In this document: positions 29,436 to 39,492 of the stretch, one piece after another
Layout: each line of letters opens with the position of its first letter
Position numbering within the stretch: the first letter of the stretch is position 1
From: Bin55 sp965205545
Lineage (GTDB): Bacteria; Pseudomonadota; Gammaproteobacteria; Pseudomonadales; Azotimanducaceae
Length of the DNA: 64,000 nucleotides
Direction of reading: 5' to 3'
Assembly (NCBI GenBank): GCA_965205545.1
Contig: OZ242170.1
Span: forward strand, 1,550,001 to 1,614,000
Translations under genes and position numbers: made by a program
The notes under the pieces: model-generated
What the model saw: only the letters and a program-made list of their open reading frames with translations
Databases searched by the model: none
What the model was told of the DNA's origin: nothing

Positions 29436-30740
29436 ATGAACATCTGCGGCGTTTTCGTTGACGGGACGGACGAAGAACTCCTCCAAGAATGGCTGTCGTC
29501 GGGTGACATCGAAGTGCAGCTTTGGTCGCTTGACGATGTCGGTGCGGCAGCTCTCCAAACCGCGTGTGAGGCAATAATCGTCTCCCCGAAGATCATGGAA
29601 GGGCAGCACAGAGTCCGGGAGCTGTCGGAGCAGGCGCCCGTAATAGTGATTGACGACAATCCAAGCATCGAGAAGGCCGTAATTGCCATACGTAGTGGCG
29701 CGCACGACTACCTTGCATCCCATCCAGTCAAACAGTTGCCAAGTCGCATTTCAAGTTCGATTCGTTCATTTCATCAAGTTCTTCAACAGTTTGATCTGTC
29801 AAAGCAATTCATTGGGAATTGTCCGCAAATCAACGAGTTGAGAGCCCTCATTCAAACCATAGGGCCAACGGACGGACCTGCGCTCATTTGCGGTCCGACC
29901 GGTACGGGAAAGAACCTTGCCGCAAAGTGCATTCACGCCACAAGCCTGCGGGCGCACCGCCCACTTATGACCCTAAATTGCGATCGAGTGCCCACAGAAC
30001 TCGTTCTTACTGAATTGTTTGGCGACTCGCGTGAATCGAAACCACATGGACGCTTGGCACAAGCCCACACGGGTACGTTGTTTCTCAACGAGATCGGCGC
30101 ACTTCCCTTGGCTGCTCAAGCCCGGTTGCTGCAGTTTCTCGAGTCAGGGACATTTCAGCAATACCCGTCCAACAAGACCATGGCAATCGACGCGAGGATT
30201 ATTGCAGCCAGCCACAGCCCGCTTAATGACCTGGCGACACAGGAAAATTTCAAGAACGATCTTCTGCTGAGACTGAGTCAGTTCGTTGTGACATTGCCGC
30301 TACTCGCCGACCGCGGGAATGACATCGCGCTTTTGGCAACTTGGTTCTTGTCGAGGCACCAACACAATCTGGGCAAAAGAAACCTCAAACTGCACGCAGA
30401 CGCTCTGAAAGTGATCACTTCCTATCATTGGCCCGGCAATGTGCGAGAACTAGATCAAGCGATCGAACGCGCGGTGCTGTTCTGCGAGGGCACCACGATT
30501 CTTCCCCAGCATCTCGCGATCACGGCAGATGAACCTAGGCAGCCTGAATCGGACCAGTCGAGCGGCGAGTACACGTCGCTGGACGACTATTTCATCGAGT
30601 TCGTACGTGCAAACGAAGATCGCTACACGGAAACGGAAATCGCTGAGAAACTCGGAATCTCCCGAAAAAGCCTTTGGGAGAGACGGAACAAATTCGGCAT
30701 TCCTAGGCGAAAGACCCGAATCAAGCGTCTGCATTCCTAA
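29436..30740 (+). CDS. Degenerate sigma-54-type transcription regulator at the cbrB position
   Basis: 434 residues from ATG 29436 (the frame is open from TTG 29382). Layout: a receiver-like domain (1-105), an AAA+ domain (about 125-365) and a Fis-type helix-turn-helix (398-422, EIAEKLGISRKSLWERR). In the receiver the phospho-Asp position reads I-I-V-S and the switch Lys is replaced by His. In the AAA+ domain Walker A is kept (GPTGTGK, 153-159). The segment after ELFG is about six residues short and lacks GAFTGA, the loop that contacts sigma-54. Walker B reads GTLFLNEI with Asn for Asp. It probably still binds DNA but should not activate sigma-54 transcription or be phosphorylated. The dksA-gluQ-x-pcnB context equals that of cbrB, but cbrA is absent. 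Confidence 0.88.
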   Translation: MNICGVFVDGTDEELLQEWLSSGDIEVQLWSLDDVGAAALQTACEAIIVSPKIMEGQHRVRELSEQAPVIVIDDNPSIEKAVIAIRSGAHDYLASHPVKQLPSRISSSIRSFHQVLQQFDLSKQFIGNCPQINELRALIQTIGPTDGPALICGPTGTGKNLAAKCIHATSLRAHRPLMTLNCDRVPTELVLTELFGDSRESKPHGRLAQAHTGTLFLNEIGALPLAAQARLLQFLESGTFQQYPSNKTMAIDARIIAASHSPLNDLATQENFKNDLLLRLSQFVVTLPLLADRGNDIALLATWFLSRHQHNLGKRNLKLHADALKVITSYHWPGNVRELDQAIERAVLFCEGTTILPQHLAITADEPRQPESDQSSGEYTSLDDYFIEFVRANEDRYTETEIAEKLGISRKSLWERRNKFGIPRRKTRIKRLHS

Positions 30741-30821
30741 TTCCTCTGTAAAGTCGGTGTGCAATTGCGGGCCATGGTGTAGAATCCGCCGCTACGCCGC
30801 TCCGTCGAGTCTTTTCGACTA

Positions 30822-32069
30822 TTGACTCCCATTAGCAGCATCAAGCATCCAATTTCCGCAACTCAAATCCCCAGTGAGGTTCGGCGGATCGTAACTACGC
30901 TTGAAGATCACGGGCACGACGCCAAGGTGGTCGGCGGCTGCATCCGCGACTTGCTGCTGGATCGCAAACCGAAGGATTTCGATGTCGTCACGGATGCAAG
31001 ACCAAATCAAGTCAAGAAATTGTTCCCGAATTCGAGGATCATAGGGCGCCGATTCAAACTTGTGCATGTCTGGTCTGGCAAGAACACCATAGAAGTCTCC
31101 ACATATCGTCGACGACCTAGGCATGCTGGTAGCGGTTCCATCCATAGACAATTGAATATCTACGGGTCCGTTGACGAAGACTTTTCGACTCGGGACTTCA
31201 CAGTCAACTCGCTCTACTACGACTGCAATTCTGAGGAAATACTGGACTATGCGGGCGGCTTGGAGGATATTGAGCGCGGCATTTTGCGGTGCATCGGCAA
31301 AGCTGGGCAACGTGTAGTCGAGGACCCCTGCCGAATCCTTCGCGCAGCTCGGTTCATTGCCAAACTTCCGCTGGAGCTTGACGTTGAACTGCAAAGGTCG
31401 ATTCACCAGAAACGTGACCTCATTGGCCGACTCAAACCAGCGCGAATTCAAAACGAATTGGAAAAGATGTTCCTGACGGGCAGCGCGGTAGCTACCTATC
31501 AAGTCCTACACTCTCTTGGACTGCTACAAGTCCTGTTTCCCCAATCCACGGATAACAGCTCTTTGGCGTTGGCGGCGATGCGCAGTACGGATTCTCGTCA
31601 TGCTGCGAACAAGCCAATCAAACTAGGATTCCTGATTGCCGCTATACATTGGCACCAGTTTCGGCAGCTGGGCAAATACGACCCCGCTGGACGAATGTCA
31701 ATTGAAAATGCAATGAAGGGCGCGGAATCCATTATTGGGCGACAACGCGAAATTCTGAGCATGCCTCAACACATTCGGGAATTCGTGCGAGATGCTTGGA
31801 TTCTCCAGACACAAATCGAACGAACGCGGCCAAAACGGGTGAAGGAGCTACTTCAGCACACGCGTTTTCGAGCTGCCTACGACCTGCTGGTCCTACGTGC
31901 ATCGGTTGGTGATGCCGATAGCAGCATGGCACAATGGTGGACGGACCTTCAAGCCATGGACGAGCGGCAGCAGGATGGCGAAATTTTGAAGAAGGAGCGT
32001 CGCCACAAGCGAAAACGGCATCGGCAGCGAGATCCAATTGCCGCCCCTTCAGCGGCCACCTCGCATTAG
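30822..32069 (+). CDS. pcnB: Poly(A) polymerase I
   Basis: 415 residues of the class II nucleotidyltransferase family. The head domain has GGCIRDLLLDRKPKDFDVVT with the catalytic Asp pair, and the PcnB-specific signature RIIGRRFKLVH, which separates poly(A) polymerase from CCA-adding enzyme. RNA-binding neck and body domains follow and the C-terminus is very basic. It adds 3' poly(A) tails that mark RNAs for decay. The start is TTG at 30822; no other start precedes the conserved region. Position between the cbrB-like gene and panB is as in Pseudomonas, except that folK is missing. Confidence 0.95.
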   Translation: MTPISSIKHPISATQIPSEVRRIVTTLEDHGHDAKVVGGCIRDLLLDRKPKDFDVVTDARPNQVKKLFPNSRIIGRRFKLVHVWSGKNTIEVSTYRRRPRHAGSGSIHRQLNIYGSVDEDFSTRDFTVNSLYYDCNSEEILDYAGGLEDIERGILRCIGKAGQRVVEDPCRILRAARFIAKLPLELDVELQRSIHQKRDLIGRLKPARIQNELEKMFLTGSAVATYQVLHSLGLLQVLFPQSTDNSSLALAAMRSTDSRHAANKPIKLGFLIAAIHWHQFRQLGKYDPAGRMSIENAMKGAESIIGRQREILSMPQHIREFVRDAWILQTQIERTRPKRVKELLQHTRFRAAYDLLVLRASVGDADSSMAQWWTDLQAMDERQQDGEILKKERRHKRKRHRQRDPIAAPSAATSH

Positions 32070-32120
32070 CATGTGAATAGCTAGGATTCCTGCTACACCC
32101 AAAAACCGACTGAGGGCAAC

Positions 32121-32942
32121 ATGAGCAGCCAATCGCGTCAATCGCCAGTTTCGATAAATACTCTAGCCGCACGAAAACGCAATGGTCAAAAATTCGCTTG
32201 CTTAACGGCGTATGACGCGCTGTTTGCTGAACTGATCAGTTCAAGCGGCATTGAGGTCATGCTCGTGGGCGATTCCTTGGGCATGGTGCTACAAGGTCAC
32301 GACAGCACATTGCCAGTGACGCTCGACGACATGGTGTACCACATGAACTGTGTGCGTCGTGGTAACCAGGGTAGCTTGATCATGGCAGACTTGCCGTTTA
32401 TGAGCTACGCATCCGCGACGCAATCCCTCGAAAGTGCGGCCGCACTCATGCGATGTGGTGCTCACATGGTGAAACTAGAGGGCGGAGCATGGTTGGCGGA
32501 GAGCACCAGACTGCTCTATGAACGCGGGATTCCTGTGTGCGCGCACATGGGACTCACTCCACAGTCCATCAATCGCTTTGGCGGATTTAGGGTGCAGGGA
32601 CGCAATCCAGAACAGGCGTCAAACATGATTGATGAAGCCTTGATACTTGAGGACTCGGGAGCCTCGGTACTGCTTCTCGAGTGTGTTCCCACGGATTTGG
32701 GGAAAACCATTACGGACAGGCTGGAAATACCGGTAATTGGAATTGGCGCTGGCCCTCATACTGATGGCCAAATCATGGTTCTGCACGACATGCTGGGCGT
32801 TACGCCTTCTTCCATAAAGGTCCCGAAATTCGTTAAGAACTTCCTTCCAAATAGCGACGATGGAATTCGTGGGGCGCTGGAAGCCTACGCGACAGCCGTC
32901 AAGGACGGTTCGTTTCCGGGACCAGAACACAGCTTCACCTAA
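32121..32942 (+). CDS. panB: 3-methyl-2-oxobutanoate hydroxymethyltransferase
   Basis: Makes ketopantoate from 2-oxoisovalerate and methylene-tetrahydrofolate, the first step to pantothenate. 273 residues of the usual TIM-barrel enzyme. Metal and substrate motifs are visible: LTAYDALFA, MLVGDSLGMV, MVKLEGG, AHMGLTPQS and the catalytic Glu in LLLECVP. GAGGG lies a few bases before the ATG. panC follows after six bases, so the two form an operon. Confidence 0.97.
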   Translation: MSSQSRQSPVSINTLAARKRNGQKFACLTAYDALFAELISSSGIEVMLVGDSLGMVLQGHDSTLPVTLDDMVYHMNCVRRGNQGSLIMADLPFMSYASATQSLESAAALMRCGAHMVKLEGGAWLAESTRLLYERGIPVCAHMGLTPQSINRFGGFRVQGRNPEQASNMIDEALILEDSGASVLLLECVPTDLGKTITDRLEIPVIGIGAGPHTDGQIMVLHDMLGVTPSSIKVPKFVKNFLPNSDDGIRGALEAYATAVKDGSFPGPEHSFT

Positions 32943-32948
32943 GCGGAT

Positions 32949-33794
32949 TTGAAAATAGTTCATTCCAAGGCGGAGCTGCGCAAAGCCCGCGCAACGATTG
33001 ACTCTTCGGCGGTTGTTGGTCTTGTGCCGACTATGGGCAATCTTCATGCGGGCCACTTGAAGCTGGTCGACGATGCTCGATCGCAATGTACAACCGTGAT
33101 TGCCACCATCTTCGTAAATCCATTGCAGTTTGGTCCCAATGAGGATTTCACTACCTACCCCAGAAAGCTTGAAGAAGACTCCAATCAATTGAGTCGCCGA
33201 GGCACCGACTTGCTTTTTGCACCCTCCGAGGAAGAGATGTATCCAGAAGGCAGAACCTCGCATACGAACGTCACTGTTGCACACTTGACCTCAATGATGT
33301 GTGGAGCAAATAGACCGGGGCATTTCGATGGTGTAGCAACCGTGGTCAGCAAGCTCTTCAACTTGACTCAACCGGACATTGCATTTTTTGGCGAGAAGGA
33401 TTGGCAGCAGCTGACTCTGATACGCAGAATGGCTGGAGATCTGGACTTTCCTTTAGAGGTGATTGCCGTTCCAACAGTAAGAGATCGCAATGGATTGGCG
33501 CTATCCAGTCGCAATAGCTACTTGAGCACAGAGGAAGTGGAAAAAGCTTCATTGCTCTACTCCACGCTTGTTGGCGTCAAGGAAAAGGTACTCGCCGGAG
33601 ACACGGGGTACAGGCTCTTGGAGGAAGAAGCTATCGCCGCTCTTGCTAGGTCTGGATTCGTCCCTGACTATGTGTCAATACGAGAAGGCAGTACCTTGAG
33701 GAATGCCGTGGCTAAGAGCACCGACCGGCGGGTCTTTGGAGCTGCCCACCTTGGTAAGGCGCGGTTGATAGACAATATCGCCATTGATGCATAA
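32949..33794 (+). CDS. panC: Pantothenate synthetase
   Basis: Joins pantoate and beta-alanine with ATP. 281 residues. Motifs: VPTMGNLHAGHL (the HIGH-type ATP site), FVNPLQFGPNED, and FGEKDWQQLT, followed by RDRNGLALSSRN. The start is TTG at 32949 with GGA four bases upstream. The end overlaps the start of pgi. In Pseudomonas panD comes next, but here it is not between panC and pgi. Confidence 0.97.
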   Translation: MKIVHSKAELRKARATIDSSAVVGLVPTMGNLHAGHLKLVDDARSQCTTVIATIFVNPLQFGPNEDFTTYPRKLEEDSNQLSRRGTDLLFAPSEEEMYPEGRTSHTNVTVAHLTSMMCGANRPGHFDGVATVVSKLFNLTQPDIAFFGEKDWQQLTLIRRMAGDLDFPLEVIAVPTVRDRNGLALSSRNSYLSTEEVEKASLLYSTLVGVKEKVLAGDTGYRLLEEEAIAALARSGFVPDYVSIREGSTLRNAVAKSTDRRVFGAAHLGKARLIDNIAIDA

Positions 33795-35379
33795 CAGCGT
33801 CGGAAGCGCACCTCAATTGGAGAACCGCAAAACCGCTTGGGAAGCCGTCGCATTGGAGGCGCGACGAATCGTTGGCGTCCCCGGCGCACGATTGGCTCAG
33901 GGTTCTGACAGATTCGCCAAGAACCACCATCGAGTTCACGGAATTCTTGTCGACTGGTCGCGGCAGCGAATAGATGAAAACGCCTTTATCGCTCTTGATC
34001 GTTTGGCTCTTAGCTGCAATGTCAGTGGTTATCTAAACAGTCTGGCCAGTGGTGATGTTCTGAACGTTTCCGAGAATCGAAGCGTGACGCATATGGCAAT
34101 TCGGATGCCCATTTCAATCGACGAATCGAACTCTGAAAATGACATTCGCTCTCAAAGCCAGCGCATGCTGGAGTTCGCAACAGCTGTACGTAATGGAAAA
34201 CACACCGGCTATGACGGCAGAAGGTTTACAGATGTATTGCACATTGGCATTGGCGGTTCCCATCTGGGTCCAGCTTTTGTATGCGAAGCATTGGCCCCAG
34301 ATTGCTCGCTTAAAGTCCACTTTTGTACAAATGCAGACCGTCGCGAGGTTCGAGAGACCCTTCGCAAGCTCTTGCCCAGCCGAACTTTGGTGGTGGTCGC
34401 GTCAAAGTCCTACTCCACGCACGAAACTCTGGAAAACGCGGCATTCGTACGAAGCTGGTTTGCGGAAAGGGTCACGGCAGAAGTGGATATTTCGCGTCAC
34501 TTTGTGCATATCACTAGCAACGAAAACGCCGAGATTGGCGCCGAGCGTGTTTTCCACGTGCCTGATTCCATTGGAGGACGATTCTCGCTTTGGTCGGCAA
34601 TGGGATTGCCTATAGCGCTGGCAATCGGCCCGGAGAAGTTTGCTGAGCTGCTGCACGGTGCCCACGCAATGGATCAACACGTATTGGGCGCACCGGCGGG
34701 AGCCAATGTTTGCCTGCGATTGGCTCAGTTAGCACTTTGGAATGTCAATTTCCTAGGAGCCACTTCGCACCTGATACTCCCTTACGATTCGCGGCTTCGA
34801 CTACTCCCGGCGTATTGTCAGCAGCTAGAGATGGAGAGCAATGGCAAGAGTGTTGCCGTGGATGGCAAACGTCTCTCCACCCATACCAGTCCCGTTGTCT
34901 GGGGAGGACAGGAGACCGACGGTCAACACGCGTGGCACCAATTCCTCCACCAGGGCACTCAAGGTTACAGCGCAGACATACTAGCTGCGCTTGACACGCC
35001 ACCAATGCCAGGGGATAAATCGATTCACAGATGGATACTTGCCAACGCAGTCGCGCAAAGTTCGGTCATGTTGAACGGGCGGAGCGATGCAAGAGACCAA
35101 CCTCACAAGAATATAGAGGGAAATCATGGTTCCACGATGATCCTTCTAGACCGTCTCGACCCTGCGACGTTGGGTGCGTTGATTGCTCTGCTCGAGCACA
35201 AGGTCACACTCATAGGGTGTATGTTGGGAATCAACTCGTTTGACCAATGGGGCGTCGAGGAAGGCAAGTTGATGGCCACTGCTTTCGACCAGGCACTCGA
35301 TGGCGATGAGGTCGACATCGGCGACAACGCGACAGCCGAGTTGCTTCGTACAATACGAGCGCGGATCAAAGACGCGTAA
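33787..35379 (+). CDS. pgi: Glucose-6-phosphate isomerase
   Basis: Interconverts glucose 6-phosphate and fructose 6-phosphate. 530 residues from ATG 33787, which overlaps the panC stop; a TTG one codon earlier is an alternative. Both PGI signatures are present: SIGGRFSLWSAMGLPIAL and INSFDQWGVEEGK. The active-site segment GGQETDGQHAWHQFLHQG is intact. The place after the pan genes and before acs matches Pseudomonas. Confidence 0.97.
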   Translation: MHNSVGSAPQLENRKTAWEAVALEARRIVGVPGARLAQGSDRFAKNHHRVHGILVDWSRQRIDENAFIALDRLALSCNVSGYLNSLASGDVLNVSENRSVTHMAIRMPISIDESNSENDIRSQSQRMLEFATAVRNGKHTGYDGRRFTDVLHIGIGGSHLGPAFVCEALAPDCSLKVHFCTNADRREVRETLRKLLPSRTLVVVASKSYSTHETLENAAFVRSWFAERVTAEVDISRHFVHITSNENAEIGAERVFHVPDSIGGRFSLWSAMGLPIALAIGPEKFAELLHGAHAMDQHVLGAPAGANVCLRLAQLALWNVNFLGATSHLILPYDSRLRLLPAYCQQLEMESNGKSVAVDGKRLSTHTSPVVWGGQETDGQHAWHQFLHQGTQGYSADILAALDTPPMPGDKSIHRWILANAVAQSSVMLNGRSDARDQPHKNIEGNHGSTMILLDRLDPATLGALIALLEHKVTLIGCMLGINSFDQWGVEEGKLMATAFDQALDGDEVDIGDNATAELLRTIRARIKDA

Positions 35380-35398
35380 CGCGACGGAGTGTATGTCA

Positions 35399-37333
35399 AT
35401 GTCTAAGACCTATCCCGTACCGAGTGACTTCAAAAGAAATTGCCACATTGACAGCGGGCACTACGAAAAGCTTTACCGCCAATCGATTGAAAATCCAGAT
35501 GAATTTTGGGGAAGTCAGGCTCGTTCCAATCTGGATTGGTTCCTACCATTCAATCAAGTGTGCGAAGCATCGTTTGAGGAGGGCAGGTTTCACTGGTTTA
35601 AAGAGGGAACACTCAATGCTTCCTATCTCTGCATAGATCGGCACCTGCAAACACACGGTTCCAGAGCGGCAATCATCTGGGAAGGCGACGACAGTTCCCA
35701 AAGCCAATCAATCACATACAACGAGTTGCACGACCAAGTATGCAAACTCGCCAACGCACTTCGCGAACGCAATGTAGGTCGCGGCGACCGGGTGTGCATC
35801 TACCTTCCAATGATCCCCGAAGCTGCCTATGCGATGTTGGCGTGTGCAAGGATAGGCGCTATCCACAGCGTTGTGTTCGGTGGCTTTTCCGCCAATTCCC
35901 TCCGAGATCGTATTTTGGACTCGGATTGCTGTGCGTTGATCACAGCTGACGAAGGCGTACGCGGCGGCAGAACCGTGAATCTTAAAGCCAATGCAAATCA
36001 AGCGCTCGCCGAATGCCCCAATGTGCATAGCGTTATCACGGTTCAGAGAACAGGCGCCACCGTTGAAATGACCCCCAACCGAGACATCTGGTATCACAAA
36101 CTAGTCGATCGGCAATCGACTGAATGCCAACCGGAGCACATGGAGTCGGAAGATCCGCTATTCATCCTATACACATCCGGGAGCACTGGGAAACCCAAGG
36201 GCGTGCAGCATGGCACCGCCGGATACATGCTGCATGCGATGTTGACGCACAAATACATCTTCGACTACCACGAAGACGACGTGTATTGGTGTACAGCGGA
36301 CGTAGGCTGGATCACCGGCCATTCGTACATCGTGTACGGTCCATTGGCAAATTGCGCTACAACCCTAATGTTCGAGGGCGTTCCAACGTTTCCGGACTCG
36401 TCGCGTTTCTGGCAAGTGGTTGACAAGTATGCGGTAACCATCTTCTACACCGCACCCACTGCCATTCGGCAACTGATGGCAGAAGGCGACGAGTATGTCG
36501 AGCGCACTTCGCGCAAGTCGCTGAGGCTGCTGGGAACCGTGGGTGAACCGATCAATCCGGAAGTTTGGGAGTGGTATCACGGCGTTGTGGGCGAACGCCG
36601 GTGCCCGGTAGTCGATACGTGGTGGCAAACCGAAACTGGGGGAATCATGATTTCTCCCCTGCCCGGAGCCACTGAATTGAAGCCTGGCTCGGTTACGCGT
36701 CCGTTCTTTGGCGTGAAGCCCGCATTGGTTGATGAGCACGGCGAGATCATTGAAGAGACCGAAGCCACTGGCAACCTTGTAATGCTTCAAGCCTGGCCGG
36801 GCCAGATACGAACCGTTTACGGCGACCACCAACGAGTAATCGACACCTACTACTCACAATATCCAGGCAAGTATTTCACAGGCGATGGAGCTCGGAGAGA
36901 CAAGGATGGCTACTACTGGATCACTGGACGAGTCGATGACGTCATAAACGTCTCGGGACATCGATTAGGTACGGCAGAAATCGAAAGCGCTCTCGTATTG
37001 CACGAAGACATCGCAGAAGCCGCCGTCGTGAGTTCGCCTCACGAAATAAAGGGCGAGTCAATCTACGCCTTCGTCACCCCCATGACAAGCGTGGAACCAA
37101 GTGAAGATCTTCGACTGGAACTTGTGCAGCTGGTCCGTACAGAAATTGGACCAATAGCTCGACCGGATGTAATCCAGTGGGCGCCGGGACTGCCTAAGAC
37201 TCGTTCAGGCAAGATCATGCGACGAATCCTGAGAAAAATTGCGTCGGATGATGTGGATGACTTGGGGGATACCTCTACGCTGGCAGATCCCTCTGTAGTT
37301 GAAGACTTGCTCGAGAACCGAATAACTCAATAG
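35399..37333 (+). CDS. acs: Acetyl-CoA synthetase
   Basis: Activates acetate to acetyl-CoA via acetyl-AMP, allowing growth on acetate. 644 residues from ATG 35399 (GGAG nine bases upstream); ATG 35393 is also possible. Motifs of the ANL family: YTSGSTGKPKGV, DTWWQTETGG, YFTGDGARRDKDGYYWITGRVDD, and the C-terminal PKTRSGKIMRR, whose Lys is the known site of inactivating acetylation. The gene converges with pnp, 49 bases apart. Confidence 0.97.
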   Translation: MSKTYPVPSDFKRNCHIDSGHYEKLYRQSIENPDEFWGSQARSNLDWFLPFNQVCEASFEEGRFHWFKEGTLNASYLCIDRHLQTHGSRAAIIWEGDDSSQSQSITYNELHDQVCKLANALRERNVGRGDRVCIYLPMIPEAAYAMLACARIGAIHSVVFGGFSANSLRDRILDSDCCALITADEGVRGGRTVNLKANANQALAECPNVHSVITVQRTGATVEMTPNRDIWYHKLVDRQSTECQPEHMESEDPLFILYTSGSTGKPKGVQHGTAGYMLHAMLTHKYIFDYHEDDVYWCTADVGWITGHSYIVYGPLANCATTLMFEGVPTFPDSSRFWQVVDKYAVTIFYTAPTAIRQLMAEGDEYVERTSRKSLRLLGTVGEPINPEVWEWYHGVVGERRCPVVDTWWQTETGGIMISPLPGATELKPGSVTRPFFGVKPALVDEHGEIIEETEATGNLVMLQAWPGQIRTVYGDHQRVIDTYYSQYPGKYFTGDGARRDKDGYYWITGRVDDVINVSGHRLGTAEIESALVLHEDIAEAAVVSSPHEIKGESIYAFVTPMTSVEPSEDLRLELVQLVRTEIGPIARPDVIQWAPGLPKTRSGKIMRRILRKIASDDVDDLGDTSTLADPSVVEDLLENRITQ

Positions 37334-37382
37334 TGGTGGATCGGCTCCGTGCAGGTTGGAGACACTAGTGCCGCCACCGTCG

Positions 37383-39473
37383 CTATGCATTTGCATCGAC
37401 ATCCTTCATGGAAAGAGATACGCGACCACGATTGTCAACTTCTAGCACTACTACCTCGACCTCCTGACCTTCCTTAAGGTAGTCGGACACACGTTCCACT
37501 CGTCCCTGTGCAATCTTCGAGATGTGCACTAGGCCGTCTTTTCCAGGCAGGATATTCACAAACGCGCCAAAGTCCATAATTGTCTTGACTTCGCCTCTAT
37601 AGATTTTCCCGACCTCAGGTTCCTCTGTCAGATCGTTGATCATTTTTCTTGCAATCTCTGCCGCGCGAGTCGTCTCGGCATAGACCTTGATGACTCCTTC
37701 GTCGTCAATCTCAATTTCCGCACCCGATTCCTCCTGGATGGATCGAATGGTTGCGCCACCCTTTCCTATTACTTCTCTCACCTTGTTCGGGTGCACCTTG
37801 ATTGTCTCGATTGTCGGCGCAAATTCTGAAACTTCCTCACGAGGCTGGGAAATGACCGAATTCATGGCATTCAAGATGTGGAGCCTCGCTGCATGTGCCT
37901 GCGCAAGTGCGATTTCCATGATCTCTTCATTGATGCCCTCGATCTTGATGTCCATCTGGAGTGCCGTAACTCCTCTTGCTGTGCCCGCAACTTTGAAGTC
38001 CATGTCTCCGAGGTGATCTTCGTCGCCAAGAATGTCTGTGAGCACCGTGAATCTGTCGTCAGCTTTCACGAGACCCATTGCCACACCGGCAACCCCTGAC
38101 GCTACGGGAACCCCCGCATCCATCAATGCCAGGGAAGCACCGCAGACGCTCGCCATGGAACTGGATCCATTGCTCTCGGTTATTTCTGACACGACTCGAA
38201 CTGTGTAGGGAAACTCCTCTTGGCTAGGCAAGACGGCTTCAATGGCTCGACGAGCCAGTCGTCCATGGCCCACTTCGCGTCGAGCCGGTCCGCGCAAGCG
38301 CCCAGCTTCGCCGACGCTAAACGGCGGAAAGTTGTAGTGCAACAGAAAGTAATCCCGACTATTGCCGCTCAAGGCGTCAATCAATGCGGCGTCGCGAGAC
38401 ATGCCTAGCGTAGCCGTGACGATCGCTTGTGTCTCCCCTCGCTGAAAGAGCGCTGACCCGTGCGTCCGACGCAACGTCCCCACTTCGACATCTAGATCCC
38501 GCACTTCATCCGAACTGCGTCCATCGATGCGAGGTTCTCCATTCAAGATTCGTTCGCGCACAATACGCTTCTCCAACGAGGCAAAGTACTTGAGCACCTC
38601 TTCTTCGTTGGACTCTTCGTCGTCGGGTTTCACTATGTTCTCGACAACTCGATCTCGTAAGTTGCGTACTTCGGTGAGCCGATCCGACTTGCTTGTCACC
38701 CTGTAGGCTGCGCCTAGCTCGGTACCCACCGCACTCTCTATTTCTTCAGCAAGCTGAACGTTCTGAGGCGGTGGAGAATAGTTCCACTTTTCCTTTCCCG
38801 CCACTTCCACTAGCTGGTTGATCGCTTGGATTTGAACCTGCATTTCCTGGTGGGCAAACAGCACAGCCCCCAACATTTGATCCTCGGTGAGTTCCTCGGC
38901 CTCGCTTTCGACCATCAACACCGCATTTTCTGTGCCTGCAACAACCATGTTCAATTTGGAATCTTCCAGTGTCGGAATCTTGGGATTGAGCAAGTAGGCA
39001 TTGTTTGAGAATCCCACACGATTGGCCCCAATGGGTCCTGCGAATGGCACTCCTGAAATTGCTAGTGCAGCGGATGTTCCAATCATCGATACGATATCGG
39101 GATCAACGTCGCGATCCACCGACATGACAGTCACGACGACATGCACCTCATTGCGGAATCCATCAGGAAACAATGGACGAATGGGGCGATCAATGAGACG
39201 ACACGTAAGGGTTTCCTTCTCGCTCGGCCTTCCTTCCCTTCGAAAAAAGCCTCCTGGTATGCGGCCGGCGGCATACATGCGTTCCTGATAGTCCACCGTC
39301 AATGGGAAGAATCCCTGATTCGGCATTGCCTCCGGCGCAGCAACTACCGTGCACAATACGGATGTATCGTCCATGTGAGCCATGATCGCACCAGTTGCCT
39401 GCCGTGCAATTCTGCCGGTTTCTAGTCTTACGCGATGATCGCCTAATGCGAACTCGACTTTTCTAGGTTTCAA
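37383..39473 (-). CDS. pnp: Polyribonucleotide nucleotidyltransferase (PNPase)
   Basis: 3'-5' phosphorolytic exonuclease of RNA and degradosome partner. 696 residues. Two RNase PH domains with an alpha-helical linker come first, the second holding FFRREGRPSEKE-like and DILGDEDHLGDMDFKVAGT segments. A KH domain follows (VREVIGKGGATIRSIQEE) and then a C-terminal S1 domain (VKTIMDFGAFVNILPGKDGLVHIS). The start is TTG at 39473, preceded by AAGGGG. rpsO lies 19 bases upstream, the common pair in which PNPase often controls its own mRNA. Confidence 0.97.
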   Translation of the reverse strand: MKPRKVEFALGDHRVRLETGRIARQATGAIMAHMDDTSVLCTVVAAPEAMPNQGFFPLTVDYQERMYAAGRIPGGFFRREGRPSEKETLTCRLIDRPIRPLFPDGFRNEVHVVVTVMSVDRDVDPDIVSMIGTSAALAISGVPFAGPIGANRVGFSNNAYLLNPKIPTLEDSKLNMVVAGTENAVLMVESEAEELTEDQMLGAVLFAHQEMQVQIQAINQLVEVAGKEKWNYSPPPQNVQLAEEIESAVGTELGAAYRVTSKSDRLTEVRNLRDRVVENIVKPDDEESNEEEVLKYFASLEKRIVRERILNGEPRIDGRSSDEVRDLDVEVGTLRRTHGSALFQRGETQAIVTATLGMSRDAALIDALSGNSRDYFLLHYNFPPFSVGEAGRLRGPARREVGHGRLARRAIEAVLPSQEEFPYTVRVVSEITESNGSSSMASVCGASLALMDAGVPVASGVAGVAMGLVKADDRFTVLTDILGDEDHLGDMDFKVAGTARGVTALQMDIKIEGINEEIMEIALAQAHAARLHILNAMNSVISQPREEVSEFAPTIETIKVHPNKVREVIGKGGATIRSIQEESGAEIEIDDEGVIKVYAETTRAAEIARKMINDLTEEPEVGKIYRGEVKTIMDFGAFVNILPGKDGLVHISKIAQGRVERVSDYLKEGQEVEVVVLEVDNRGRVSLSMKDVDANA

Positions 39474-39492
39474 ACTGTTCCCCTTAACGCTA

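Noticed and set aside
31000..32069. pcnB as a CCA-adding enzyme
   Set aside because: The RIIGRRFKLVH signature and the neighbourhood fit poly(A) polymerase I.
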